Shown here one piece after another: positions 8,284-17,755 of a DNA stretch of 64,000 nt. Origin of the DNA: Aminobacter sp039907765 (GTDB taxonomy: Bacteria; Pseudomonadota; Alphaproteobacteria; Rhizobiales; Rhizobiaceae); the NCBI RefSeq assembly GCF_039907765.1, contig NZ_JARDJI010000006.1, forward strand, positions 191,759 to 255,758, given 5' to 3'. The notes below the pieces were generated by a model that ran no database searches, was not told where the DNA came from, and worked only from the letters and a program-made list of their open reading frames with translations. Numbering within the stretch: position 1 is the stretch's first letter; each line of letters opens with the position of its first letter. Made by a program: the position numbers and the translations under genes.

Positions 8284-9033
8284 TTACGCCGCGCTGAGCT
8301 TGGCCAGCGTCTCGTCGTCGACTTCGAAGTTGGCGTAGACGTTCTGCACGTCGTCGTCGTCTTCCAGCGTGGCGACCAGCTTCATCAGCGACTGGGCGCG
8401 GTCCTCGTCGACCGGAATGTTGTTCTGCGGCTTCCAGATCACTTTCTGCGACTGGGCCTCGCCGAGCGAGCCTTCGAGCGCCTTGGACACGTCGCCGAGG
8501 CTTTCGAAGGCGCAGATGATGGTGTGGCCGTCCTCGTCCGACTGCACGTCGTCGGCGCCGGCCTCGATGGCCGCGTCCATCACCTTGTCGGCGCTGCCTG
8601 CGGTCGCCGGGAAGACGATCTCGCCGACGCGGTCCCACATGAACGACACCGAGCCGGTTTCGCCCAGCGCCCCGCCGGCCTTGGTGAAGGCGGCGCGCAC
8701 GTTCGAGGCCGAGCGGTTGCGGTTGTCGGTCAGCACCTCGACGATGACGGCGACGCCGCCCGGGCCGTAGCCCTCGTAGCGCACTTCCTCGTAGTTCTCG
8801 GCATCGCCGCCCGTGGCCTTGTTGATCGCCCGCTGGATGTTGTCCTTGGGCATCGATTCAGCCTTGGCGTTCTGCACCGCCAGCCGCAGGCGCGGGTTCA
8901 TCGCCGGGTCGGGCAGACCCTGCTTGGCTGCCACGGTGATTTCGCGCGCGAGCTTGGAGAACATCTTCGAGCGCACCGCGTCCTGGCGGCCCTTGCGGTG
9001 CATGATGTTCTTGAATTGTGAATGGCCGGCCAT
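8284..9033 (-). CDS. yebC: YebC/PmpR-family DNA-binding or translation factor
   Basis: 249 residues, full length for the family. MAGHSQFKNIMHRKGRQDA is the diagnostic N-terminus (usually GHSKWANIKHRK in others), followed by KLAREITVAAKQG, YEGYGPGGVAV and the C-terminal YANFEVDDE. The family was first described as transcriptional regulators and more recently linked to relief of ribosome stalling. In many alphaproteobacteria it lies near ruvCAB, which is not seen here. The start is unambiguous. Confidence 0.95.
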   Translation of the reverse strand: MAGHSQFKNIMHRKGRQDAVRSKMFSKLAREITVAAKQGLPDPAMNPRLRLAVQNAKAESMPKDNIQRAINKATGGDAENYEEVRYEGYGPGGVAVIVEVLTDNRNRSASNVRAAFTKAGGALGETGSVSFMWDRVGEIVFPATAGSADKVMDAAIEAGADDVQSDEDGHTIICAFESLGDVSKALEGSLGEAQSQKVIWKPQNNIPVDEDRAQSLMKLVATLEDDDDVQNVYANFEVDDETLAKLSAA

Positions 9034-9177
9034 GGGACCCCTGTTCTGTCGCTTCGGCGAGTGTTGGAATGGCCGGCGTTATAGATAAATCGGCTCAATA
9101 CGTCCAGACTTCCGGGCTTTCGAGGCCTTGCGAAAACGGGGCCACGCCGCGCCGATGACCGTGCGTCGCCCAAGGCG

Positions 9178-10695
9178 TCATTGCGCGCGCTTCCGGACAG
9201 GCCGGTCGTCATGGTCCTCGGCGGCATCCGAGGCCGGGCCTTCCCTGCCTCCGTCCGGGCCGCACCCGCCGACGCGCACCATGTTGCGGCCGGCCGCCTT
9301 GGCCTCATAGAGCGCCCTGTCGGCGATCAGCAGAAGCTCGTCGAGCCCCCTGACCTCGACGGCGGCGCAGGCCGCCACCCCGATGCTGACGGTCATGCGC
9401 AGTTGCTGGCCCGACGGCAGCATCAGTTCCGCCCGCTCCACCGTGAGGCGAATGCGCTCGGCCATGCCGGTCGCCTCGATCAGGTCGGCCTTGGGCAACA
9501 GAACCGCGAATTCCTCGCCGCCGGTCCGGCCGAACAGATCGGCCCTCCGGAGCTCGGGGGAAACCAGGCGGACGAACTCGGTCAGCACGCTGTCGCCCGC
9601 GGCATGCCCGAAGCGGTCGTTGATGCGCTTGAAATAGTCGAGATCGATCGTCAGCAAGGCGACGCCCTGGGAGCTGCGCGACAGCTCCGCGAGGCGGGAT
9701 TTCGCCCGTTCCATGAACGCACCGCGCGACAGCGCCCCGGTGAGGGAATCGAAATTCGCGGCCTTGAACAGCCGGTCTATCAGTTCCTTGCGCGCCGCGT
9801 TCGTGCTCGCCACGGTCAGCGGGCCGAGCGCCATGAGCGCCACGCCCAGCCGGATCGAGTCGAGCAGTCGAAGCGGGTTCGGCAGCTTGGACAAGGGGAT
9901 CAGCTGCGCCGGGAGCGAGATCAGCAGCCAGGCCGACATCAACATGGTCAGCGTGGTCGTGGTGAACAGGCTGTAGGTCAGGGCGCACCACAGCAGGGCC
10001 GGGATGGGGAAGGCGAGTGCGCCCGGACCGCCCACGACAAGGCCCACGCCGACCGAGGCGGCAAGAGCCGCAGCGGGGGCGGCGTGCAGCAGGGTGGCCA
10101 GGTTGGCCGCCAGCGGCTTCCGCCATTGGCGCATCAGCGTGCCAGCGCCCGGAAAGGTCAGGATGACGGGCAGGACGACAAGGTTGTTGACCAGTTCGCT
10201 GACGAACCAGAACGCCATCCCGTCGGTGATGTCGCGGCCGAACAGCAGCGCTGCGCCGGCGGCGCTGGCGAGCGCCGCCGCCATCGCCGCCGCGCAACAC
10301 ACGGCGAACAGATAGAGCACCGAGATCGAGCGCCGCAGCCTGCGGATGTCTTCGGACATCAGGCTGAACAGTCCATAGCCGGCCATGGCGCCCGCCATGT
10401 TGGCGGAGGACAGCCAGAGGTTTGTGCGCAGGTCGCTGCCGGTGAGGAAGTCGGCGGCGATGTAGCCGGCGAAGGCCGCCAGCCATCCGGAAGCCGTGGC
10501 ACAGGCGGGGTTGCGCACCATCAGGCCCAGGAGAATGGCGTTCGCCGGCCATATGGCGGCCAGGAAACCGACCGGGCGGGTAAATATCCCGAAAAGCGAT
10601 GCGGCGAGGACCGCCGTCCCGACGGTCAGGGCGACCAGTGACCTTTGCGCCATGCTGATATCTGCTGGGTGGTGGCGTTTACTGGCAGCGAGCAT
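9178..10695 (-). CDS. membrane diguanylate cyclase, MASE1-like sensor plus GGDEF
   Basis: About 505 residues. Roughly residues 15-300 hold eight or so hydrophobic helices with the MASE1-like sequence GFLAAIWPANAILLGLM near the start. A GGDEF domain follows, with DSLTGALSRGAFMERA, DLDYFKRINDRFGHAAGD and the active site GRTGGEEF. The residues RRAD five positions before GGEEF form a canonical RxxD inhibitory site, so product feedback by c-di-GMP is expected. It should make c-di-GMP at the inner membrane in response to an unknown signal. The start is uncertain: the ATG at 10695 has GGAAGG just upstream, and other in-frame starts exist at 10737 and 10653. Confidence 0.88.
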   Translation of the reverse strand: MLAASKRHHPADISMAQRSLVALTVGTAVLAASLFGIFTRPVGFLAAIWPANAILLGLMVRNPACATASGWLAAFAGYIAADFLTGSDLRTNLWLSSANMAGAMAGYGLFSLMSEDIRRLRRSISVLYLFAVCCAAAMAAALASAAGAALLFGRDITDGMAFWFVSELVNNLVVLPVILTFPGAGTLMRQWRKPLAANLATLLHAAPAAALAASVGVGLVVGGPGALAFPIPALLWCALTYSLFTTTTLTMLMSAWLLISLPAQLIPLSKLPNPLRLLDSIRLGVALMALGPLTVASTNAARKELIDRLFKAANFDSLTGALSRGAFMERAKSRLAELSRSSQGVALLTIDLDYFKRINDRFGHAAGDSVLTEFVRLVSPELRRADLFGRTGGEEFAVLLPKADLIEATGMAERIRLTVERAELMLPSGQQLRMTVSIGVAACAAVEVRGLDELLLIADRALYEAKAAGRNMVRVGGCGPDGGREGPASDAAEDHDDRPVRKRAQ

Positions 10696-10957
10696 ATTCC
10701 TTCCGTTCGCATCAAAACGCCCCTTCATCCCGACCATCGTCGCAAACAGTTCACTTAGGCTTAATAAGCAACATCGAATTCGCCCTGTGGTTGTCTCGCG
10801 ATTGCGGCGGAATGACGCTAGGGATGCCGTAGCGCCAATTGCCTCGGCTGCGAGGGCGGTCTCGGGCAGAGATCCGGGGCGAAGAGCTTCCAGGACATGG
10901 TTGCAATCGCGCCGAGCCGCCGAGCCGCCTGCCAGCCTCGATCCACCCGCGGCGCGT

Positions 10958-12346
10958 CTAGGCGGAAGCTTCGGGGAACCTTATCCGCACCCGCAGGCCC
11001 CGGCCTTCCGCACCCGCAGACAGCTCCAGCCTGCCGCCGAACAGCGCCGCGATCTCCTCGACGATCGGCAGGCCGAGGCCGGCGCCTGGCTTGTCGCCGG
11101 CGCGGCCGCGGGCGAAGCGCTGGCGCACGGTCTCGAGTTCCGATGCCGGGATGCCCGGCCCGGTGTCCTCGACTTCGAGCATGACGTTGTCGCCCTCGCG
11201 CAGCACCTTCACCGTCGCCTCGGCGCCCGAGCCGGCATAGGCGAGGGCGTTCTCGACAAGGTTGCGGATCATCTCGCCGAGCAGCATCGGCTCGCCGCGC
11301 ATGAAGAGAGCTTCCTCGCCCTCGAAGCCGAGGTCGATGCCCGCGGCATGGGCATGGGTGATGCGGTCGGCGGTGAGCGTCCGGGCGAGTTCGGTCAGGT
11401 CCACCGCGCCCAGGCTCTTCAGCTGCTCGGATGCCGCCTGGTCGACCTTGGCGAGCAGAAGCAGCTGGGCGATGACGCGTTCGGCATGCGCCACCGCCTC
11501 GTCGCCGATGCGGGCGGCGCGGCGGGCCTCCTCCAGCGAATGCGCGCGCGACGACAGCGCAAGCTGGGTGCGGATGATGGTCAGCGGCGTGCGCAGCTGG
11601 TGGCTGGCATTACCGGTGAAGTGGCGCATGGCCCCGAGCGCGGAACCCAGCCTGCCCATGAAGGAGTTGACCGTGTCCACCAGCCCCCGCACCTCCTTGG
11701 GCACCGACTGCTCGATCGGGTGCAGGTCGTCGGGATTGCGCTCGGCAATCGCGTCGCGCAGCCGGTAGAGCGGGCGCAGCGAGAAGGTGACGGCAAACCA
11801 GACGATGGCCGCCGCACTGCCGATCAGGATCGCCAGCCTGAGCGCCGAGCGTAGGAGGATGGTCTGCGCCAGCTGGGTCCTGGCGATGGTCGTTTCGGCG
11901 ACGGTGACGACGAAGGGGATCGAGGTGGCGCCCGTGGAGGCGGCGCGGTAGAGCGAGGTCAGCCTGATCGGCTCGCCGCGGAAGGTCGCGTCCGAATAGC
12001 CGCTTTCCTCCTGGCCGAGGCCCTCGATCACCGGCAAGTTCTGGTAGCCGGTGATGAAGCCGTCGGGGCCGTCGACGCGGTAGAACACCCGGTCCTGCGC
12101 GGCGGAAGTCAGCATTTCGAGCGCGACATAGGGGATGTCGACTTCGAGCGCGCCGTTCTCCGCCACCACCACCCGCTCGGCAATCGCCAGCGCCGAGCCG
12201 GCCAGCACCCGGTCGGAGACGGCGTTCGCCGTGTCGACGGCCTCGTTGTAGGTGTCGGCCAGCGCGATCAGGCCGATGGCGACCAGCGGCACGAGCAGCC
12301 ACAAGAGCAGCCGGCGTCGCAGCGAATAGGTTTTCGTCCGTGGCAT
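10958..12346 (-). CDS. tctE: sensor histidine kinase, TctE-like
   Basis: 462 residues. An N-terminal membrane segment (about 12-30) and a second near 170-190 bracket a periplasmic domain of the TctE N-terminal type. These are followed by a HAMP-like linker, the phosphoacceptor box HFTGNASHQLRTPLT (about 245) and the ATPase motifs NLVENALAYA, EDTGPGIP and GAGLGLPIVEEIA. It should sense an extracytoplasmic carboxylate and phosphorylate the regulator encoded immediately upstream; the two genes share one base (TGATG). The pair lies beside a solute-binding protein and a tctCBA transporter, so it most likely controls them. Confidence 0.9.
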   Translation of the reverse strand: MPRTKTYSLRRRLLLWLLVPLVAIGLIALADTYNEAVDTANAVSDRVLAGSALAIAERVVVAENGALEVDIPYVALEMLTSAAQDRVFYRVDGPDGFITGYQNLPVIEGLGQEESGYSDATFRGEPIRLTSLYRAASTGATSIPFVVTVAETTIARTQLAQTILLRSALRLAILIGSAAAIVWFAVTFSLRPLYRLRDAIAERNPDDLHPIEQSVPKEVRGLVDTVNSFMGRLGSALGAMRHFTGNASHQLRTPLTIIRTQLALSSRAHSLEEARRAARIGDEAVAHAERVIAQLLLLAKVDQAASEQLKSLGAVDLTELARTLTADRITHAHAAGIDLGFEGEEALFMRGEPMLLGEMIRNLVENALAYAGSGAEATVKVLREGDNVMLEVEDTGPGIPASELETVRQRFARGRAGDKPGAGLGLPIVEEIAALFGGRLELSAGAEGRGLRVRIRFPEASA

Positions 12347-13020
12347 CAGGGACTGGGCAGCTTTTCGAGATAGTAGCCGATGCCGCGCGCCGTGCGCACG
12401 GTCAGCCCATAGGGCGCGAGCCGTTTGCGCAGGCGGCTGACATATTGCTCGATGGCGTTGGCGCTGAGGTCCTCGTCGAAACCGGCGAGCGATTCGATGA
12501 TCGCCTGCTTGGCCACCACCTTGCCGGCGCGCATGAACAGCGTCTCGAGCAGTGCGAGTTCGCGCGCCGGAATGTCGATCGCCGCCCCGTGCGAGGAGAA
12601 GCTGCGGGTGTTGAGGTCGAGCAGCACCTCGCCGAAGGTGACGGTGGAGGCCTTGAGCCCGGCGCGGCGGCGCAGCAGCGTGCGCACCCTGGCCTCGAGC
12701 TCGCCGACGTCGAAGGGCTTGACCATGTAATCGTCGGCGCCGAGGTCGAGGCCTTTCACCCGCTCGTCGAGCGAGTGGCGCGCCGACAGGATCAGCACCG
12801 CCGCATCGTGCTGGCGCCCGCGCATGGTGCGCAGCACTTCGAGCCCGTCCATCTCGGGCAGATTGAGGTCGAGGATGACGAGATCGAAGCGCTCGGCGGC
12901 GAGCACCGCGACCGCCGAAGTGCCGTCGCCGACGACGTCGACGGCGTAACCGCTGCCTTTGAGCACGGCGGCAAGCCCGCCGGCCAGCGTGGCGTTGTCC
13001 TCGACCACCAGAATGCGCAC
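12346..13020 (-). CDS. tctD: OmpR-type response regulator, TctD-like
   Basis: 224 residues: receiver domain (VRILVVEDN, phosphoacceptor in LVILDLNLPEMDG near residue 51, K in YMVKPFDVGE) and winged-helix output domain ending VRTARGIGYYLEK. The start is the GTG at 13020, with GGGAGA eight bases upstream; the much longer open frame beyond it is antisense to the neighbouring binding-protein gene and not coding. It is cotranscribed with the kinase and divergent from the solute-binding protein, across a 117-base gap that should contain its target site. Confidence 0.92.
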   Translation of the reverse strand: MRILVVEDNATLAGGLAAVLKGSGYAVDVVGDGTSAVAVLAAERFDLVILDLNLPEMDGLEVLRTMRGRQHDAAVLILSARHSLDERVKGLDLGADDYMVKPFDVGELEARVRTLLRRRAGLKASTVTFGEVLLDLNTRSFSSHGAAIDIPARELALLETLFMRAGKVVAKQAIIESLAGFDEDLSANAIEQYVSRLRKRLAPYGLTVRTARGIGYYLEKLPSP

Positions 13021-13137
13021 CGAAATCTCCCTGCCGTTGCCGCCCGAACGATGCCTATTCGCTGGGCAAAGGTCCAGAGCTGCGTAGCGCGCTTCGCCGT
13101 TGTGTCCAAGGCCGGGCTGTTGCATGGTCTCGCCGTC

Positions 13138-14202
13138 ATGCGCCTGGCCCTTCTCTTCGCTTTCATCAGCCTTGCAGCCCCCGCACGCGCGGAGGTCACC
13201 GTGTTTCCGGCGCTCAACGCCGTGGCGGACGCCCGCACGCTGGTGGTCTATTCGTCGCTGGACGCGCCGCTCGCCAAGCCGATGATCGACGGCTTCCAGA
13301 AGGCCAATCCCGACGTCGCCGTGCGCTACGAGGACCTGCTCACCACCGAGATCTACGATCGCGTGGTCGCCGAGACCGATGCCGGCGAGGGCTCTGCCGA
13401 CATCGCCTTCTCGTCGGCCATGGACCTGCAGGTCAAGCTCGCCAATGACGGCTATGCCCAGGAAAGCCGGCTGCCGCTCTCGGGCCGCTGGCCGCGCTGG
13501 GCCAACTGGCGCGACACCGCCTATGCGCTGACCTTCGAGCCGGCGGTGTTCGTCTATCACAAGCCGAGCTTCGCCGACGCGCCGCCGCCGGCGACGCGCG
13601 GCCAGTTCGTCGATTTCCTCAAGGCCCAGGGCGACAAGGTCTACGGCCGCATCGCCACCTACGACATCGAGCGCTCGGGCGTCGGCTTCATGTTCATGGC
13701 CCGCGACCAGGAGCAGTATCCCGACATCTGGTCGGTCATCCGCACCATGGGTGCGGCCGGCGTGAAGCTCTATTCGACCAGCGGCGCGATCCTCGAGCGC
13801 ATCGCCGACGGCCGCTTCGTGCTCGGCTACAACATCCTCGGCTCCTACGCCGCCGACTGGGCGGCGCGCGATCCCAATGTCGGCATCGTGCTGCCCAAGG
13901 ATTATACGGTGGTGATGTCGCGCATCGGCCTGGTGCCCAAGGCGGCGCGCTCGCCCGACCTCGGCCGCCGCTATCTCGAATATTTCATGTCGGCCGAGGG
14001 CCAGACGGTGATGGCGGCGCAATTGCACATCGCCGCCGTCAACCCCGACGTGTCCGGCGACAACACCGCCAACCGCATGCAGCAGGTTCTCGGCGGGCAG
14101 TTGCGGCCGGTGCCGGTCAGTCCCGGCCTCATGGTCTATCTGGACCAGGTCAAGCGCTCGCGCGTCATCCAGCGCTGGAACGAGGCGCTGCGCAGCCCCT
14201 GA
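13138..14202 (+). CDS. periplasmic ABC-type solute-binding protein (iron/AfuA-like family)
   Basis: 354 residues with a signal peptide (MRLALLFAFISLAAPARA, cut near residue 18-20). The mature part matches the Fe3+/spermidine-type extracellular solute-binding fold: LVVYSSLDAPLAKPMIDGF, DIAFSSAMDLQVKLANDG, VGIVLPKDYTVVMSRIG. No ABC permease or ATPase is adjacent. In many proteobacteria such a protein is encoded next to TctE/TctD, and it is thought to present a ligand to the kinase, a plausible role here. The start at 13138 immediately precedes the signal peptide; longer in-frame starts exist without support. Confidence 0.85.
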   Translation: MRLALLFAFISLAAPARAEVTVFPALNAVADARTLVVYSSLDAPLAKPMIDGFQKANPDVAVRYEDLLTTEIYDRVVAETDAGEGSADIAFSSAMDLQVKLANDGYAQESRLPLSGRWPRWANWRDTAYALTFEPAVFVYHKPSFADAPPPATRGQFVDFLKAQGDKVYGRIATYDIERSGVGFMFMARDQEQYPDIWSVIRTMGAAGVKLYSTSGAILERIADGRFVLGYNILGSYAADWAARDPNVGIVLPKDYTVVMSRIGLVPKAARSPDLGRRYLEYFMSAEGQTVMAAQLHIAAVNPDVSGDNTANRMQQVLGGQLRPVPVSPGLMVYLDQVKRSRVIQRWNEALRSP

Positions 14203-14504
14203 CGATGTACCCAACCTGTTGCATCGGTGTCAGTCTGATGTCAGGTTGCTGCGCTAGGGAAGTTTTGGCCCGTCCGTTGGGAGGCGGCGAGGCCCGGAAA
14301 GTTCGGGAGGACTTCGAACAGGTTTCCGCAAAGGCTACCCGGCGGCGTCGAATGCGCCGAAAGAGGGGCCGGAAACGCTGCACCACGGCCGGCCAACCAG
14401 CCCGCCAGTTCCTGCCGTCAGATCCGGGTCGCCGCTTCGCGAACGGGCCGCGAAACTGAAAAGGCATTTGCCTCGCGCATGCGGGCAGCAAGGGAGGAAC
14501 GGCA
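14203..14504. promoter_or_regulatory. 302-base upstream region of tctCBA
   Basis: No gene is seen. It begins with an inverted repeat, CAACCTG (14212-14218) and CAGGTTG (14242-14248), separated by 23 bases, which could be a regulator site or an RNA stem. It ends with the GGGAGGA ribosome-binding site of the first transporter gene. The transporter promoter must lie here, but no convincing -35/-10 pair could be picked by eye. Confidence 0.5.
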
Positions 14505-15449
14505 GTGAAGCAGTTCGTATTGGCATCCATCATCGCAGGCGCATTCGCCCTGCCGGCCGCCGCGGCCGAGTACAAGATCATGGCTCCGGCAGCCCCGGGC
14601 GGCGGCTGGGACCAGACCGCGCGCTCGATGCAGACCGCGCTCCAGGACGAGAAGATCTCCAGCAGCGTCCAGGTCAGCAACGTTCCCGGCGCTGGCGGCA
14701 CCATCGGCCTGGCCCAGTTCGTCAACCAGGCCAACGGCGACCCCAACCAGCTCATCGTCGGCGGCTACGTCATGGTCGGCGCGATCCTGACCAACGCCTC
14801 GCCGGTCACCCTCGAGCAGGTCACCCCGATCGCCCGCCTGACCGGCGAATATGAAGCGATCGTCGTGCCCGCCAGCTCCGACATCAAGGACATGGCTGGC
14901 CTCGTCGCCAAGCTGAAGGCCGATCCGGGCTCGGTGTCCTGGGGCGGCGGTTCGGCCGGCGGCACCGACCACATCACGGCCGGCCTCGTCGCCAAGGCCG
15001 TCGGCGTCGATCCGACCAAGGTCAACTACATCGCCTATTCCGGCGGTGGCGAGGCGCTCGCCGCCATCCTCGGCGGCCAGGTGACCGTCGGCATCTCCGG
15101 CTACGGCGAATTCGCCGAGCAGATCAAGGCGGGCCAGCTGCGCATCCTCGGCATCTCGGCCGACAAGAAGGTCGAAGGCGTCGATGCCCCGACGTTCAAG
15201 GACGGCGGCGTCGACGTCTCGATCCAGAACTGGCGCATGGTCGCCGCCGCTCCCGGCATCTCTGCCGACCAGAAGGCAGCCGTGCTCGCCGACGTCGAGA
15301 AGATGGTCACTTCGGCCTCGTGGAAGAAGATCCTCGCCGACAAGGGCTGGGCCAACACCTACCTCGCCGGTGACGACTTCTCAGCTCAGCTGAAGAAGGA
15401 CACCGAGGCGACCGCCGCGATCCTGAAAGACATCGGCCTGGTGAAATGA
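14505..15449 (+). CDS. tctC: tripartite tricarboxylate transporter, substrate-binding protein TctC
   Basis: 314 residues beginning with a signal peptide (about 20 residues, ending PAAAA). The mature protein has the Bug/TctC features APAAPGGGWDQTARSMQ at the N-terminus and NVPGAGGTIGLAQF. It captures a carboxylate in the periplasm and delivers it to the TctAB membrane complex. Translation starts at the GTG at 14505, six bases after GGGAGGA. The stop overlaps the tctB start (ATGA). TctD encoded nearby is the expected activator. Confidence 0.92.
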   Translation: MKQFVLASIIAGAFALPAAAAEYKIMAPAAPGGGWDQTARSMQTALQDEKISSSVQVSNVPGAGGTIGLAQFVNQANGDPNQLIVGGYVMVGAILTNASPVTLEQVTPIARLTGEYEAIVVPASSDIKDMAGLVAKLKADPGSVSWGGGSAGGTDHITAGLVAKAVGVDPTKVNYIAYSGGGEALAAILGGQVTVGISGYGEFAEQIKAGQLRILGISADKKVEGVDAPTFKDGGVDVSIQNWRMVAAAPGISADQKAAVLADVEKMVTSASWKKILADKGWANTYLAGDDFSAQLKKDTEATAAILKDIGLVK

Positions 15450-15931
15450 GCCGGGACACCCAGCAACAAGAAAAGCGCCGCCCGGACCGGGCGGCGCTTG
15501 TCATCGCCGCCCTGCTGATGGCGGCTTCCGTCGTCATCGCCTGGAACACGGCCAGCCACAGTGCCGGTGGCGCCTATGCGCGCGTCGGCCCGGCGACCTT
15601 TCCCTACGTGATCGCCGTCGCATTCTTCGGCCTGTCGATCTGGACGGCGATCGAAGCGTTCCGCGGCGACTTTCCCGAGCGCGAGCATCAGGAGATCAGC
15701 CCGATCCTGTGGATCGTCGGCGGCCTCGCCGCGCAGATGCTGCTGCTCAAGGTGGCCGGCTTCTCCATTGCCACGGGCCTGCTCTTCGCCGCCACCGCGC
15801 GGGCATTCGGGCGCGGTCCGCTGTGGAAGACCATTCCCCTCGGCATCGTCCTCGCCTTCGTCGTCTGGGTCATTTTCGCCAAGGGACTGCAGCTCTCGCT
15901 GCCAGCCGGCCCGCTCGAACGCCTGTTCTGA
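15446..15931 (+). CDS. tctB: tripartite tricarboxylate transporter, small membrane subunit TctB
   Basis: 161 residues with four predicted helices (about 18-36, 50-66, 86-118 split in two, 130-150). It carries the family's VGPATFPYVIA segment after the first helix. It pairs with TctA in a sodium- or proton-driven uptake system. It starts in the tctC stop (ATGA overlap) and is followed by tctA after 25 bases. Confidence 0.9.
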   Translation: MSRDTQQQEKRRPDRAALVIAALLMAASVVIAWNTASHSAGGAYARVGPATFPYVIAVAFFGLSIWTAIEAFRGDFPEREHQEISPILWIVGGLAAQMLLLKVAGFSIATGLLFAATARAFGRGPLWKTIPLGIVLAFVVWVIFAKGLQLSLPAGPLERLF

Positions 15932-15956
15932 GCGGCATCTTTAGGAGCGGCTAGAT

Positions 15957-17513
15957 ATGGATACGTTCGGTCTGCTGGCGCAGGGTCTTTTGACGGCGCT
16001 TGAACCCATCAACCTGCTTTACGCACTCATCGGCGTGACCCTCGGCACCGCCGTCGGCGTCCTGCCCGGCATCGGCCCGGCGCTGACCGTGGCCCTGCTG
16101 CTGCCTGTCACCTACAAGCTCGATCCGGCCGGATCGCTGATCATGTTCGCCGGCATCTATTACGGCGGCATGTATGGCGGCTCGACCACGTCGATCCTGC
16201 TCAACACGCCGGGCGAAAGCGCCTCGATCGTCACGGCGCTCGAAGGCAACAAGATGGCGCGCGCCGGACGCGGCGGCCCGGCGTTGGCTACGGCTGCCAT
16301 CGGCTCCTTCGTCGCCGGCCTCATCGCCACCATAGGCCTCGCCTTCATCGCGCCCACCGTGGTCAAGATGGCGCTGTCCTTCGGCCCGGCCGAATATTTC
16401 GCGCTGATGATCCTGGCCTTCATGACCGTGTCGGCCGCCTTCGGCGATTCGAGCCTGCGCGGCCTCACCGCGCTGTTCATCGGCCTTGCCCTCGGCCTGG
16501 TCGGCATCGACCTGCAGACCGGCCAGGCGCGGCTTTCCTTCGGCATCCCCGACCTGCTCGACGGCATCGAGGTGACGACGCTGGCGGTCGCGCTGTTCGC
16601 GGTCGGCGAGGCGCTCAGCGTCGCGGCCAGCAAGGGCGGCGATTCCACCATCCAGGCGATCAAGGGCTCGGTGTGGATGACCCGCGAGGATTGGCGGCGC
16701 TCGTGGAAGCCCTGGCTGCGCGGCACCGCCGTCGGCTTCCCCATCGGCGCGATGCCGGCGGGCGGCGCCGAGATCGGCACGTTCCTGTCCTACTCGATGG
16801 AAAAGCAGCTGGCCGAGAAGCCGGAAGAGTTCGGCAACGGCGCCATCGAGGGCGTCGCCGGTCCGGAAGCCGCCAACAATGCGTCGGCCGCCGGCACGCT
16901 GGTGCCGCTACTGACGCTCGGCCTGCCGACCACGGCGACGGCGGCGATCATGCTCGCCGGCTTCCAGCAGTTCGGCCTGCAGCCCGGTCCGCTGCTGTTT
17001 GCCACCAACCCGCAGCTCGTCTGGGGCCTGATCGCCTCGCTGCTGGTCGCCAACCTGATGCTCTTGGTGCTGAACCTGCCGCTGATCGGCCTGTGGGTCC
17101 GACTTCTGACCATCCCGACGCCGTGGCTCTATGCCGGCATCCTGCTGTTTGCGACGCTCGGCACCATCGGCGCCAACTCGGCCGTCTACCAGCTCAACGT
17201 CGCCGGCCTGTTCACCTGGCCCATGTCGTTCGAGCTCGGCATGCTTCTGGCCTTCGGTCTGCTCGGCTACGGCCTGCGCCGCTTCCACTATCCGATCGCG
17301 CCCGTGGTGGTGGGCCTGATCCTCGGGCCGATGGCCGAGCAGCAGCTGCGCCGCGCGCTGGCCATCAGCCAGGGCGACCCGACGATCCTCGTCGGCTCGC
17401 CGATCGCGGTCGTGCTGTTGCTGCTCGCGGCCACAGCAGTGCTTCTGCCGCTCTACCTGCGGGCACGCGGCAAGGGCAAGGTGCTCGCCCAGCTCGGCGC
17501 CAGCGAGGACTGA
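15957..17513 (+). CDS. tctA: tripartite tricarboxylate transporter, large membrane subunit TctA
   Basis: 518 residues and around twelve membrane segments. The conserved signatures are GVLPGIGPALTVALLLPVTY near residue 38, YYGGMYGGSTTSILLNTPGE near 65, and the second repeat PAGGAEIGTFLSYSMEK with GVAGPEAANNA. This is the transport channel subunit of the tricarboxylate system. GGAG (15942-15945) lies upstream of the ATG. A terminator follows 20 bases after the stop, so tctCBA forms one operon. Confidence 0.95.
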   Translation: MDTFGLLAQGLLTALEPINLLYALIGVTLGTAVGVLPGIGPALTVALLLPVTYKLDPAGSLIMFAGIYYGGMYGGSTTSILLNTPGESASIVTALEGNKMARAGRGGPALATAAIGSFVAGLIATIGLAFIAPTVVKMALSFGPAEYFALMILAFMTVSAAFGDSSLRGLTALFIGLALGLVGIDLQTGQARLSFGIPDLLDGIEVTTLAVALFAVGEALSVAASKGGDSTIQAIKGSVWMTREDWRRSWKPWLRGTAVGFPIGAMPAGGAEIGTFLSYSMEKQLAEKPEEFGNGAIEGVAGPEAANNASAAGTLVPLLTLGLPTTATAAIMLAGFQQFGLQPGPLLFATNPQLVWGLIASLLVANLMLLVLNLPLIGLWVRLLTIPTPWLYAGILLFATLGTIGANSAVYQLNVAGLFTWPMSFELGMLLAFGLLGYGLRRFHYPIAPVVVGLILGPMAEQQLRRALAISQGDPTILVGSPIAVVLLLLAATAVLLPLYLRARGKGKVLAQLGASED

Positions 17514-17533
17514 GAAGCAAGGTCCGGAAACGA

Positions 17534-17571
17534 AAAAAGCCGACGCCCGGGTGACCGAGCTTCGGCTTTTT
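17534..17571 (+). terminator. intrinsic terminator after tctA
   Basis: AAAAAGCCGA (17534-17543) pairs with TCGGCTTTTT (17562-17571) around an 18-base loop that has its own weak pairing; the T tract is part of the right arm. The following stretch to 17755 shows no gene. Confidence 0.8.
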
Positions 17572-17755
17572 CCTTGCCTTGCGGGCTGATGTCCAGGGCG
17601 ACAGAGCGGTGAATCCGCCAGGACCACCGCTCCGGAGCGCCTCCTGCAACGCCGCACCCTTGCGGTGCAAGGACATCGCAGCACGGCTGATCCGCAGCCC
17701 GTCCGCGGGGACGGGCCCGATCCCGTGGGCGCTCTCTACCCTGAAGCCAAAAAAA

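Noticed and set aside
12346..14214. 622-codon minus-strand frame fused to the TctD regulator
   Set aside because: Only the last 224 codons are TctD; the rest is antisense to the solute-binding protein gene. The GTG at 13020 with GGGAGA is the real start.
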